DNA of 44,951 bases from Pseudomonas kitaguniensis (GCF_009296165.1 NZ_VUAZ01000150.1:1-44951); one strand, 5' to 3'; counted from the first letter of the stretch, positions 9,702 through 18,640 are shown. Notes: a model not told the origin generated them from the sequence alone. Program-made: numbers and translations.

Positions 9702-12486
9702 GGGTGATCCGTGCATAAGGCGCCAGGGAGTTGAATAGAGCCCGCAACGCAAAGGGTTTGACCAGGCAATGGTTCATGCCCGCGGCCAGGCACAGGTCGG
9801 CCTCGCCGCGCATGGCGTTGGCGGTGGCCCCGATAATCGGCAGCGGGCAGCCTTGGCGGCGCAGTTCGCGCGCCAGTTCATAACCGTTGATGTGGGGCAT
9901 GTTCACGTCCGTCAGGACCACGTCGAAATGGCCGGCGTTATACAACTGCAACGCTTCCTGACCATCGGCCGCCACCTCCACGGTGCAGCCGAGTTCTTCG
10001 AGTTGGTCGCGCAATATCAACTGATTGATGATGTTGTCTTCGGCCACCAGCAAGTGCAGGTTCAGTGTGTTCAGATCACGCTGGCGCGTTTGCTCATCGG
10101 CGCGGGCCACCCACAGCCCCTGCGCCTGGCTGACCGCCTGATGAATCGCACCGAGATGGTTGAGGTTGACGTGCCACGCAGCGTCTTGCACCTCGATGCC
10201 GTTGCAGGCCTGGCTGCTGATGTGAATCACCGGGCCTGGCCATTCGGGCACCAGCAATGGGTCGACGCTGCCGGGGTGCACTTGCAGCAGCAGATGGCTG
10301 TCCGGCAATGTCGGCAGCCCGGTCTGCGCCCTGGCGCCCCAGCGGCGCAACCAGCCGCTGATCGAATGCGCCAATTCCGGGATCGGTGACACCACATAAA
10401 TGGTCTCGGCCAACAAGGCAGTCAGCGGCGGCGTGGGCGCTTCTTCCAGCGGCAAAATCAGGCTGAAACTACTGCCCAGGCCGAGTTCGCTGACCATACG
10501 AATATTGCCATTCATCAACTCTGTGAGGCGCTGGCAGATCGGCAGGCCAAGGCCAGTACCGGCGACCACATTGGTGTTGCCTTCGCTCTGGTAAAACGGC
10601 TCGAAAATCATCGGCTGGTCTTCCTGCGCGATGCCTTTGCCGGTGTCCGAGACTTGCCATAGCAGGCTGGAGCGCTCACCGTCGCGGCCGAGTACTTTGA
10701 CCCGCAGCACCACGCGCCCGTAGTCGGTGAACTTGACCGCGTTGTTGAGCAGGTTATTCAGAATCTGGCGGATGCGCGTCACGTCGCCAATCAACCGTTC
10801 CGGCAGCTTGGGGTCGAAGCAGGCATACAGTTGCAAGCCCTTGCCCTGCGCGGCGGCGGCATAGCCCTGGACGATTTCGTGAACCAGGTCCAGCGGTGAG
10901 AACTCGCTCAATTCCAGCGCCAGTTGCCCGGCTTCGATTTTCGACACATCCAACACGTCGCAGATCAGTTGCAGCAAGGTCGATGACGAGCCTTCGATGG
11001 CGTGCAGGTAGTCTTTTTGCTGCGTGTCCAGTTGCGTGCGCGCGAGCAACTCCAGGGTGCCGAGCACGCCGTACAGTGGCGTGCGAATTTCATGGCTCAT
11101 GGTCGCGAGGAACAAGGTTTTGGCGGCGTTGGCCGCGTCCGCCGAGTGCCGCGCTTCCTCCAGCGCCGCTTCTACCTGTTTGCGCGCGCTGATGTCGCTG
11201 AACGCGCAAAACAGCACGTCCTCGCCTTTGTAGCGGGTCGGTGCGCTGCTCAAGTAGAGGTGGCGGCCGTCAATCGTTTCAAAGTAGTCGCTGCGTTCAT
11301 GCGGCTCACCGGCGAAGGCTTGCTCTATCCAGCCCGCGCGCAACGCCTCGCGCTCCGGGCCGTTGCCCAGCCACTGCTGGGCCAGGGTGTTCTCCAGCAC
11401 CACTTGGCCGTCGGTGCGGCGCAGTACACACAGGGCGACTGGCGCGGTTTGGATCACGTCGCGGCCGAACGCTTCGCTTTCGATCAACGCCTGGATGCGA
11501 TGGATCGAGGGCACGATAAAACGTTGGTCGACGCGGCGCATCACCAGCCAGATCAGCGCGAGGCTGAACAAGCAGAACAACAGCGAGCCGAGCAGTTGCT
11601 TCCACAACCCGTTGACCACCGCGCGCAGGTCGATGGAATACATCAGTTGCCAGTCCGAGGATTTAAGGTGCTTGCGAATCACTAAGTGGTCGGGCAGCAA
11701 GCCGTTACCGACAAAGCCGAAAAAGTTCTCTTCCCTGGGCTTGAGGCGTTGCTGCTTCAACTGTGCGTCGTCGCTGTTGGTGAACACCAGCGCGCCCTGC
11801 GAGTTAAGCATCATGAACTCGCCGGCGCTGTGGTCGCCGAGGGTTTGTGACACCTCGCGGCTTTGCATTTCCAGGCCCAGCCAGCCGGAGTCGTGGTCGC
11901 GCTCATCAAGACGGATGAAAATGTACAGGTGCGAGTGTTGCTCGGTCGTGTCGCTCAGCCACACCTCGTTCAGCGTGTTCGGGTCGCTGTGTTGCAAGGC
12001 CTTGAGACGGTTGAGCATGCACTTGGAAATCGGCAGCACTTGCGCCGTCGCGTTGTACAGGCGCTTCACCTGTGGCGTGGGGTCGGCGTTCACATAAAGC
12101 AGGTTGAGCTGCTTGTTCTTGAGGTAGTCGCGCATGCGCGTGGTCAGCCAGATGCTCCACTGGCTGCCGGGCGTATCGCCCAACTGCACGTGCAGTTCTT
12201 CGGGGGAGGGCGGGTAAATCGTGGATTGCTTGGGCACCGCGGAGAGGCTGAGGCTTTCGAGCAGCGCCTCGCGGTTGGTGAAAAACGTATGCGCTTCGGC
12301 GATCGCGCTGCTCATGTAGCCACGACGTTGGGAAATGTCGTTGTTGAAGGTCGACAGCAGGAAAGTGTAAACCCCACTGAGGATGCCGATGAGCAGCACG
12401 GTCGCAAAAATACGCAGCAGCCTTCTGGCGGCTTCGGGTCGGGAGAGGACAGGGTTGATCTGCAGCAGATAACTTTTCAATCGCAT
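9688..12486 (-). CDS. pvrS: PvrS-like hybrid sensor histidine kinase (no HPt)
   Basis: A 932-residue inner-membrane hybrid kinase. TM segments lie at about 21-46 and 297-318 around a periplasmic sensor. HisKA follows with His in FLATMSHEIRTPLYG (about 463), then HATPase motifs (NNLLNNAVKFTD, DTGKGI, GTGLGLPIC) and one receiver with Asp in VVLTDVNMP (about 858). It stops soon after the receiver and lacks an HPt domain, unlike the RcsC-like kinase, so phosphotransfer may go through the HPt of the latter. The two kinases are clearly paralogous across the transmitter and receiver. It is followed by an overlapping PvrR-like gene and preceded by an Rcs-box-like palindrome at 12522-12535. Confidence 0.88.
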   Translation of the reverse strand: MRLKSYLLQINPVLSRPEAARRLLRIFATVLLIGILSGVYTFLLSTFNNDISQRRGYMSSAIAEAHTFFTNREALLESLSLSAVPKQSTIYPPSPEELHVQLGDTPGSQWSIWLTTRMRDYLKNKQLNLLYVNADPTPQVKRLYNATAQVLPISKCMLNRLKALQHSDPNTLNEVWLSDTTEQHSHLYIFIRLDERDHDSGWLGLEMQSREVSQTLGDHSAGEFMMLNSQGALVFTNSDDAQLKQQRLKPREENFFGFVGNGLLPDHLVIRKHLKSSDWQLMYSIDLRAVVNGLWKQLLGSLLFCLFSLALIWLVMRRVDQRFIVPSIHRIQALIESEAFGRDVIQTAPVALCVLRRTDGQVVLENTLAQQWLGNGPEREALRAGWIEQAFAGEPHERSDYFETIDGRHLYLSSAPTRYKGEDVLFCAFSDISARKQVEAALEEARHSADAANAAKTLFLATMSHEIRTPLYGVLGTLELLARTQLDTQQKDYLHAIEGSSSTLLQLICDVLDVSKIEAGQLALELSEFSPLDLVHEIVQGYAAAAQGKGLQLYACFDPKLPERLIGDVTRIRQILNNLLNNAVKFTDYGRVVLRVKVLGRDGERSSLLWQVSDTGKGIAQEDQPMIFEPFYQSEGNTNVVAGTGLGLPICQRLTELMNGNIRMVSELGLGSSFSLILPLEEAPTPPLTALLAETIYVVSPIPELAHSISGWLRRWGARAQTGLPTLPDSHLLLQVHPGSVDPLLVPEWPGPVIHISSQACNGIEVQDAAWHVNLNHLGAIHQAVSQAQGLWVARADEQTRQRDLNTLNLHLLVAEDNIINQLILRDQLEELGCTVEVAADGQEALQLYNAGHFDVVLTDVNMPHINGYELARELRRQGCPLPIIGATANAMRGEADLCLAAGMNHCLVKPFALRALFNSLAPYARITHEAP

Positions 12487-12521
12487 TGGCGCACTTTAAG
12501 TGTCGGCCAATGCGCGTGGCA

Positions 12522-12535
12522 TAAGACGATCCTTA
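12522..12535 (-). promoter_or_regulatory. Putative RcsB box upstream of the PvrS-like kinase
   Basis: The minus strand reads TAAGGATCGTCTTA, differing in one base from the box before the major subunit (4473-4486). It lies 36 bp before the kinase start, inside the 58-bp gap after the adhesin gene. Its position suggests an internal promoter or feedback by the RcsB-like regulator on the signalling genes. Confidence 0.5.
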
Positions 12536-12544
12536 AAAGGCCGG

Positions 12545-13525
12545 CTATTTGTAATACATGTCCACCACCACGGCGGCGTCGAACGCGCCGGGTAGCGGCA
12601 AGGTGCGCCATTTTACGTCGGCGCGAAATTCATCCTGGCTTGTGCCGCGCCCCATCAACTCCTGCAACGTGAACCAGGTGTTGAAGGGCAGTTGCTGTTG
12701 GCTTTCGACGCGCGACAACGAGATGCCCACCGAGCTGTTGTTATCCGGCACCAACAAGCCATTGCTCACGCTGCCGCCGCCCGGCGTGGTGGCGAAGCGC
12801 GCGCTGACGGTGTAAGGCGTGTCGCAGCCTTTGTTCAGGCCCAAACTGAAGTTTGCGCTGCTGGCCACTTCACCGATCGAGGCTTTGCGCGACGGCGTGG
12901 GAAAGCTGACCGTGCTGGGGCTGATAGTCAGCTCGGGCGTGCACGGCACGAAGCGAATGCCGTTCATGCCGGTGACCACGTAGTTGAAGTTGCTGTTGGG
13001 CCGTGCGTTGAGCCCAAGCACGCCGTCGAGCTGGAACACGCGGTACGCGTTCAATGTACTGGCTTGGCCGCTGGGCGGGGTAGGGTCGTACTTCTCGATG
13101 AATACGCTGAAGTTAAGGGTGAAGCGTGCGTACTGCCAGCCCGTGCAGTTGGCGGTGCAGCCACGGTGCGAATAGAACCCGGTACTGACTTTACCGGTGC
13201 TTTGCGTAATCGGCTGGTTGTTGTAACGGATACCCACGCGAATGCCCTTGCCGATGCTGACGTTGGCCGGGTTGACGTAGAAATACACCAGCTCGTTGCC
13301 GTAGTTGTAGTCGTCCCGGCAGATCACATTGGTCGAACGTGGGCCGGATTCCCAGATGATGCTGCCGTTGGGCGCATCGGCGGCGACCGCCAATGCGGTG
13401 CCCAGCGCCTCTTGGGTGATGATCGAATCGGTGCCGTCTTCACGGCAGGCCAGCGCATGGCTGGTGGCCGGCAAGACGGCGCAGGCCCACAGCAGCATCG
13501 GCAAAAAACGTTGGGTGAGTGACAT
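12545..13525 (-). CDS. Fimbrial adhesin / minor subunit (CupD4/CupB6-like position)
   Basis: A 326-residue secreted fimbrial protein. The frame is open for 85 codons upstream, but ATG 13525 starts a clear signal peptide (RFLPMLLWACAVLPATSHA). The N-terminal half has several Cys (ALACRED, VICRDD, HRGCTANCTGW) and no obvious family, as expected for an adhesin lectin domain. The C-terminal part is pilin-like: CTPELTISPSTVSFPT, FSLGLNKGCDTPYTVS and an end VVVDMYYK with the penultimate Tyr. I infer a tip adhesin. It lies 23 bp after its chaperone gene and upstream of the kinase genes, not downstream of the usher. Confidence 0.75.
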   Translation of the reverse strand: MSLTQRFLPMLLWACAVLPATSHALACREDGTDSIITQEALGTALAVAADAPNGSIIWESGPRSTNVICRDDYNYGNELVYFYVNPANVSIGKGIRVGIRYNNQPITQSTGKVSTGFYSHRGCTANCTGWQYARFTLNFSVFIEKYDPTPPSGQASTLNAYRVFQLDGVLGLNARPNSNFNYVVTGMNGIRFVPCTPELTISPSTVSFPTPSRKASIGEVASSANFSLGLNKGCDTPYTVSARFATTPGGGSVSNGLLVPDNNSSVGISLSRVESQQQLPFNTWFTLQELMGRGTSQDEFRADVKWRTLPLPGAFDAAVVVDMYYK

Positions 13526-13548
13526 AGGTGCAAGTACCCCGCGATTGA

Positions 13549-14238
13549 TTACTTGAGTACCGCGCTGCGGCGGGCCTGCAAGCCAATATCGTTGATTTCG
13601 GTGAAGTGAAGGGTGGTGCCGGTTGGCAACGGGCTCGGCGCGCTCAGGGTTTTGTGCTCGTAGGGTTTGAGCAGCAGGTAATCGCTGAGCGCCACGTTGT
13701 CGGTTTGCAGGTTCACCAGCGATACGTGGAACGCGCTGGGGTTGCTGACCGTGACACTGCGCCCGGCGTCGCTGCGCCACTGCAATTGCTGCACCGCCTC
13801 GGCCGAACCGCCCTTGAGCGCGGGCGGCCGATAGAACAGCTTGAGCCGTTGGCGTATCGCAAACTGCACGCTGTTGGGGTCTTCGGGCTTGAGCGGTATC
13901 TCCATGATGTTCAGCCAGAACAGCGATTCGCGATCGCTGGGCAAGCCTTCACCGGCATACAGGATGCGCAATGCGTGATGCTCCCCGGCGGCCAACTGCA
14001 CCAGCGGCTCGGTGGCGGCAAACGGCACATTGCGGTCGGTGGCCGGGTCCTCGCCGGTGATCCAGGTTTGCACCACCACCTCGCGTGAGGCCTGGTTGAC
14101 CACGTTGATGCTGGCTGCCTTGTCCTCGCCGAAATAGATCAGGCGCGTGCCTTCGATCTTCAGCGCCGCGCTGGCGGGCGGCGTAAGGGCCAACAGTGCG
14201 CTGGTGAGTAACAGCATTCTGAGTAGAAACAGGTGCAC
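13549..14238 (-). CDS. Periplasmic fimbrial chaperone (PapD family), second copy
   Basis: A 229-residue chaperone with a signal peptide (about 1-24, ending PPASA) and PapD landmarks: EGTRLIYFGEDKAASINVVN with the conserved Arg, DRESLFWLNIMEIP, and RQRLKLFYRP. It is clearly diverged from the chaperone at 2963-3703 and probably serves the adhesin encoded 23 bp downstream. It is the first gene of the leftward locus. Its upstream region holds the third Rcs-box-like site (14304-14317), 66 bp before the start. Confidence 0.9.
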   Translation of the reverse strand: MHLFLLRMLLLTSALLALTPPASAALKIEGTRLIYFGEDKAASINVVNQASREVVVQTWITGEDPATDRNVPFAATEPLVQLAAGEHHALRILYAGEGLPSDRESLFWLNIMEIPLKPEDPNSVQFAIRQRLKLFYRPPALKGGSAEAVQQLQWRSDAGRSVTVSNPSAFHVSLVNLQTDNVALSDYLLLKPYEHKTLSAPSPLPTGTTLHFTEINDIGLQARRSAVLK

Positions 14239-14303
14239 AGCAAAACTCCATGGGAGCGTGTGGGGACGCAGGCCATGGTAGGGCGCGGGATGCGCGAGGG
14301 CTT

Positions 14304-14317
14304 TCAGGCGATTCTTA
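14304..14317 (-). promoter_or_regulatory. Putative RcsB box upstream of the chaperone-adhesin genes
   Basis: The minus strand reads TAAGAATCGCCTGA, sharing TAAG-RATCGY-CT with the boxes at 4473 and 12522. Its right half (CCTGA) is closer to the RcsB homodimer type site (GA-T--YCTG) than to a perfect palindrome. It lies in the divergent region between the chaperone and the receiver-like gene and could act on either. Confidence 0.45.
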
Positions 14318-14353
14318 AAAATCAGCCGGGGTGCCGGGGCAGCGTTTCAGAAT

Positions 14354-14366
14354 TGCCTTAAAGGCA
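14354..14366. promoter_or_regulatory. Short perfect palindrome TGCCTTAAAGGCA in the divergent region
   Basis: A 13-base perfect inverted repeat (TGCCTT-A-AAGGCA) lies 72 bp before the receiver-like gene at 14438 and 116 bp before the chaperone start. Its position fits an operator. No binding protein can be named. Confidence 0.3.
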
Positions 14367-14437
14367 GGCTTCGGTGCTGACGGTAACGTGCTCGGCGTTG
14401 ATTGATCGACGTGGCTGCCAACTGTCAGGTTTACCCT

Positions 14438-14959
14438 ATGTCCAATAAAGCGTTACGCCTTCTGATTGCCGATGCAGACCTGCTGGCGCGGGTCAACATC
14501 GAAAAAATGCTCAACCAGCTGGGCTATTACCGGATCGCCCCGTTGAGTACGTTCGACCAATTGCAGGCGTTGACGAAGGCGGGAAGCGTGGCATTCGACC
14601 TGTTGATCATCAACACCGCGCTGGTGCCCTCGCGGCAGGTCAACCTGTTGAAGTTTTGCCATGACAACCCGTTGATTCGCCACACGCTGATCTATGACGG
14701 GCGCTGCGCGCAGCGTTCACGGGCGTCGGTGTTGGTCAGCCAAACCTTGCACCTGTCGTTGGCGCAATCGCCGGACCTCAACTCGCTGCGCCGTTGCATG
14801 GAAATCGTCGACCCGACGCACAGTGCACCGGTGGTCGAGCGGCCGACCTTGCGCGCTGTCGACACGCGTGTTCAGCCACGTTCGGCAACGCCGCGTGCGA
14901 ACTACCACGGCGACCCGGCGGTGGTGGCCTGCGCGGTCGGTTTGTCGCCCAAACGCTGA
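14438..14959 (+). CDS. Stand-alone receiver-like protein with a degenerate phosphorylation site
   Basis: A 173-residue cytoplasmic protein with no output domain that I recognise. The first 120 residues follow the receiver fold: LRLLIADADLLARVNIEKML matches the first strand and helix, and FDLLIINTALV the third strand. The usual phospho-acceptor Asp is Asn59 (IINT instead of the usual TD), so phosphorylation is unlikely. The tail after about 130 is low-complexity and Pro/Arg-rich. ATG 14438 was chosen over 14402 because the receiver begins at once and AGG lies 10 bases upstream. It is divergent from the fimbrial locus and may be an accessory regulator of it. It ends one base before the YdeP-like stop. 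Confidence 0.7.
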   Translation: MSNKALRLLIADADLLARVNIEKMLNQLGYYRIAPLSTFDQLQALTKAGSVAFDLLIINTALVPSRQVNLLKFCHDNPLIRHTLIYDGRCAQRSRASVLVSQTLHLSLAQSPDLNSLRRCMEIVDPTHSAPVVERPTLRAVDTRVQPRSATPRANYHGDPAVVACAVGLSPKR

Positions 14960-17272
14960 TCAAACCGGCAAGCTGAGGCGTACCGGCACCGACTTGGCCG
15001 CCGGCACCTTGCTGCGTTCGGCGTGGTGCCACAGCGGCACCAGCGGGTTGCATTCAGGGTAATACGCCGCCGCGCAGCCTTCGGGAATGTCGTAAGCGAC
15101 AATTTCCAGTGGCCCGACCTGACGCTTCACCGCAGGCTCTATCGCGGTGGTCAGCATCACCCCTTGACCATTCGCAAAACCCAGCCGCGCGATGTCATTG
15201 CAGTGCATGAAGATCACTTCGCGGGTGCCGCTGATGCCGCGAAAACGGTCCTCGTAGCCATAAATCGTGGTGTTGAATTGGTCGTTGCTGCGCAGCGTCA
15301 TCAGTTGCAGCACGTCGCGCGGCGCTGTTTTTGCATTCGCCTCGACATTCACGTCATCGTCTTCATTCAGCGTGCTTGGCAGCACAAACTGCGCCTTGCC
15401 GCTGTCGGTCAGCCATTCGCGCTGGGCCACGGCAATCGGGCGGTGGAAACCTCCGGGCTCGGCCATGCGCGTTTCCATGTCGTGGAAGATCTTCGGGTAA
15501 ATCGTCGCGATGGCGCTGCGTACCCGCGAGTAGTCCTCGCTCCAGCCTTGCCAGTCAATCGTGCAGCCCGCGCCGAGCGTGGCTTGAGCCAAGCCGGCGA
15601 CAATGCTGGTTTCTGCGCGCAAGTGCGGGCTGGCCGGTTCCGCACTGCCGTGCCAACCGTGGATGCAACCGGTGCTGTCTTCGGTGGCCCAGGTTTGTTC
15701 GACGCCGTTCTGACGGTCGATCTCGATGTGCCCAAGGCATGGCAACAGCCATTGGTTTTGGGTCGCCAGCAAGTGCGTGCGATTGAGCTTGGTCGCGATC
15801 TGCACGTTAAATTGCAGCGCCTGCCAGGCCGGTTCCATGCGCGAAGTGTCGGGAATCGCCCGCAGGAAGTTGCCGCCCAAGCCGATGAAACCTTGCACCC
15901 GCCCTGCCAAAATGCCTTCGCAGGCGTCTACCGTGCACAGCCCCGTTTGCTCCGGGACCTTGAAACCGAAGTGCTGCTCGATCAATTGCACCGGGACTTT
16001 TTTCGGGTCTTCGGTGATCCCGACGGTGCGCTGGCCCTGCACATTCGAATGGCCGCGCACCGGGCAGATGCCCGCGCCGGACTTGCCGAAATTGCCGCGC
16101 ATCAACAACAGGTTCACCAGCATCTGCACGTTCTGCACGCCATGCCGATGTTGGGTCAGGCCCATGCCATAGACCATCATCACCCGGTGGCTGCGCGCAT
16201 ACACCTGCGCCGCCGCTTCGAGGGCACTGCGGCTGAGGCCGGATTGGCGCTCGATGCGCGGCCACGCGCAAGCACGCGCCAGCGCCGCGAACGGTTCAAA
16301 ACCTTTGGTATGTTGCGCAATAAACGCATGATCAAGCACTGCGGCGCGCCCCTCGCGTTGCGCCTGGTCGTCCATCTCCAGCAACACCTTGGCCATGCCG
16401 AGCAGGGCGGCGCTGTCGCCGCCGATAGCGACCTGGTGATACTGGGTGCTGATCACGGTTGATTGCGGGGTGAGCATTTCGACCGGCGATTGCGGGTTGA
16501 CGAAGCGCTCCAGCCCACGCTCGCGCAGCGGGTTGAAAGTGATGATCGGTACATCACGTTTACGCGCCTCTTGCAGCGGGTGCAGCATGCGCGGGGCGTT
16601 ACTGCCGACGTTCTGGCCGAAGAAAAACAGGCAGTCGGTGTGTTCAAAATCCTCTAGCGTCACCGTGCCGACCGGTATCCCGATGCTTTCCTGCAACCCC
16701 ACCGACGTGCTTTCGTGGCACATGTTCGAACTGTCGGGCAGGTTGTTGGTGCCGTAGGCGCGCGCGAACAGTTGGTACATGAACGAGGTTTCCAGCGACG
16801 CGCGCCCCGACGCGTAAAACACCACACTGTCGGGTGGCAGGCTGCGCAATTGCGCACCGATTTCGCGGTAAGCCTCTTCCCACGACGTCTCGCGGTAGCG
16901 GTCACTGGCCGCGTCGTACCGCAGCGGATGGGTCAGCCGCCCGTGCTGTTCCAGCGCATAGTCAGACCAGCCGCGCAGTTGCGTCAGCGTGTGCTCGGCG
17001 AAGAACGCCGGCGAGGTCTTCAGCGCGGTCAACTCCCACGCCGTGGCCTTGGCGCCGTTCTCGCAAAACTCCAGCGCGTGCGGCTTGCCAGGCTTGGCCC
17101 ACGCGCAGCTGACACAGGCAAAACCGTCCGGTTTGTTCTGTTTGAACAGCGCTTTGGCCGCTTTGCCGAAGGCCTGTTCACGCCAAAGAATTCTCATCAC
17201 TGATTGTGCGGAACCCCAGCCGCCAGCCGCGTGGGTGTAGGGCTGAAAGTGTTTTTTTGGATAGATGAGCAT
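14960..17272 (-). CDS. FdhF/YdeP-family molybdopterin oxidoreductase (formate dehydrogenase alpha-like)
   Basis: A 770-residue soluble oxidoreductase of the DMSO-reductase superfamily, binding bis-MGD molybdenum and probably one Fe-S cluster. The N terminus shows FACVSCAWAKPG...FCENGAKA, typical of YdeP proteins. Further landmarks are SNMCHESTS, FFGQNVGSNAPRMLHPL, GMGLTQHRHGVQNVQ, RGNFGKSGAGICPVRGHSNV and a C-terminal MopB-binding region with TLRSNDQFNTTIYGYEDR. There is no signal peptide and no in-frame selenocysteine TGA. The substrate of this family is unsettled; E. coli YdeP is linked to acid resistance. CAGGTG lies just upstream of the start. The gene is convergent with the receiver-like gene, and the stops abut. 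Confidence 0.9.
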   Translation of the reverse strand: MLIYPKKHFQPYTHAAGGWGSAQSVMRILWREQAFGKAAKALFKQNKPDGFACVSCAWAKPGKPHALEFCENGAKATAWELTALKTSPAFFAEHTLTQLRGWSDYALEQHGRLTHPLRYDAASDRYRETSWEEAYREIGAQLRSLPPDSVVFYASGRASLETSFMYQLFARAYGTNNLPDSSNMCHESTSVGLQESIGIPVGTVTLEDFEHTDCLFFFGQNVGSNAPRMLHPLQEARKRDVPIITFNPLRERGLERFVNPQSPVEMLTPQSTVISTQYHQVAIGGDSAALLGMAKVLLEMDDQAQREGRAAVLDHAFIAQHTKGFEPFAALARACAWPRIERQSGLSRSALEAAAQVYARSHRVMMVYGMGLTQHRHGVQNVQMLVNLLLMRGNFGKSGAGICPVRGHSNVQGQRTVGITEDPKKVPVQLIEQHFGFKVPEQTGLCTVDACEGILAGRVQGFIGLGGNFLRAIPDTSRMEPAWQALQFNVQIATKLNRTHLLATQNQWLLPCLGHIEIDRQNGVEQTWATEDSTGCIHGWHGSAEPASPHLRAETSIVAGLAQATLGAGCTIDWQGWSEDYSRVRSAIATIYPKIFHDMETRMAEPGGFHRPIAVAQREWLTDSGKAQFVLPSTLNEDDDVNVEANAKTAPRDVLQLMTLRSNDQFNTTIYGYEDRFRGISGTREVIFMHCNDIARLGFANGQGVMLTTAIEPAVKRQVGPLEIVAYDIPEGCAAAYYPECNPLVPLWHHAERSKVPAAKSVPVRLSLPV

Positions 17273-17509
17273 GGCTGCACCTGAAAGCGTTATCGGTGGG
17301 GGATAACGCTACGACGAGTGCGGTGGGCAAAAGGTTCGAGCCAGGTTCCGGGCGGCAGGCTGACCGCTCGTCCGGCGGGCCTGTGGATTTGTTGAACGTC
17401 CGTTTATTCGCCCCGGCCATATCCATCACGGCGGCTGAGTTTTCTTATCAATGCCTGCCAATAAAAAAATAGCCTGTCGTGAATAGCATGCCGAGCGGAG
17501 AGACACCTG

Positions 17510-18640
17510 ATGAACGACCTACCTGCAGTTAGCCCAGCCATTCAGCCTTTGCCCTTTGAGCCTTCATTCGAACAGATCCCTGAGGATGAAGCGCAGACCA
17601 GCAAGGAGTTGGCCGAAACGCTTCGCGGCATCATGCAAACCACTTTTGAAGACAGTGGGCATGCCACACGCAGCGTGCACGCGAAAGCCCATGGTCTGTT
17701 GCGTGGGCACATCACGGTGCTCGACAACCTGCCCGCCGCCCTGGCGCAAGGCGCGTTCGCCAAACCAGTGAAGCTGCCGGTGTTTATGCGCTTTTCGACC
17801 AACCCTGGCGACGTGCTCGATGACAAGGTTTCCACGCCCCGTGGGCTGGCGGTGAAAATCGTCGGCGTAGACGGTCCACGGCTACCCGGCAGCGACGGTG
17901 AGGTGACTCAGGATTTCGTCATGCAAAACGCCAAGGCCTTTACCGCCGCGACGCCCAAGGCGTTTTTGAAAACCCTGAAGCTGTTGGCGAAGACCACCGA
18001 CAAGGCTCCCGGCATGAAAAAAGCCCTGTCGGCGGTGCTGCGGGGTGTGGAAGCGACGATTGAATCGCTGGGCGGCGAAAGCGGCACCCTGAAGAGCCTC
18101 GGTGGCCACCCGCAAACGCATATCCTCGGCGAAAGTTTTTCCAGCGTGGTGCCGGTGCTCTACGGCCCGTACTACGCCAAAGTGGCGGTGGTGCCGGTGT
18201 CTTCGAACCTGACCGCGCTGACTGATTTGCACGTGGACTTCGGCGACAACCCGAACGGCCTGCGCGCCGCAGTCGAAGCCTACTTTGCGCAGAGCGGCGG
18301 CACCTGGGAGGTGCGCGTGCAGTTGGCCACCGACCTCGACAAAATGCCGATTGAGGATGCCTCGGTGCAATGGCCTGAAGACCTCAGCCCGTATGTCACC
18401 GTAGCGCGTATCGAGCTTGAGCCGCAGGCGGCCTGGAGCCCTGAAAACGTGCAGAAAATTGACGATGGCATGGCGTTCAGCCCGTGGCACGGGCTGGCCG
18501 CGCATCGCCCATTGGGGGGTGTGATGCGCGTGCGCAAGCCTTCCTACGAGATGTCGTCGGGGTTCCGCGCCGAGCACAACGGCTGCCCGATGCATGAACC
18601 GCGACTGGCGCAGGATGCCGGGCCGTCAATCACGCCATAA
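17510..18640 (+). CDS. Catalase-family haem protein (small, SrpA-like subgroup)
   Basis: A 376-residue member of the catalase fold, shorter than a classic monofunctional catalase of about 480 or more. The distal-side motif is RSVHAKAHG with His57, followed by LPVFMRFSTNPGDVLDD and TPRGLAVKIVGVDG. The C-terminal part has AFSPWHGLAAHRPLGGVMRVRKPSYEMSSGFR, where the Tyr of PSYEM is the likely haem ligand. No signal peptide is seen, so it should be cytoplasmic. A GGAGAG ribosome-binding site precedes ATG 17510. The 237-bp gap before it holds no recognisable element. It may act as a peroxidase rather than a strong catalase. Confidence 0.85.
   Translation: MNDLPAVSPAIQPLPFEPSFEQIPEDEAQTSKELAETLRGIMQTTFEDSGHATRSVHAKAHGLLRGHITVLDNLPAALAQGAFAKPVKLPVFMRFSTNPGDVLDDKVSTPRGLAVKIVGVDGPRLPGSDGEVTQDFVMQNAKAFTAATPKAFLKTLKLLAKTTDKAPGMKKALSAVLRGVEATIESLGGESGTLKSLGGHPQTHILGESFSSVVPVLYGPYYAKVAVVPVSSNLTALTDLHVDFGDNPNGLRAAVEAYFAQSGGTWEVRVQLATDLDKMPIEDASVQWPEDLSPYVTVARIELEPQAAWSPENVQKIDDGMAFSPWHGLAAHRPLGGVMRVRKPSYEMSSGFRAEHNGCPMHEPRLAQDAGPSITP

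Noticed and set aside
12522..12545. Terminator after the adhesin gene
   Set aside because: The AT-rich dyad has short 4-base arms, no GC stem and no T run. It fits an operator better.
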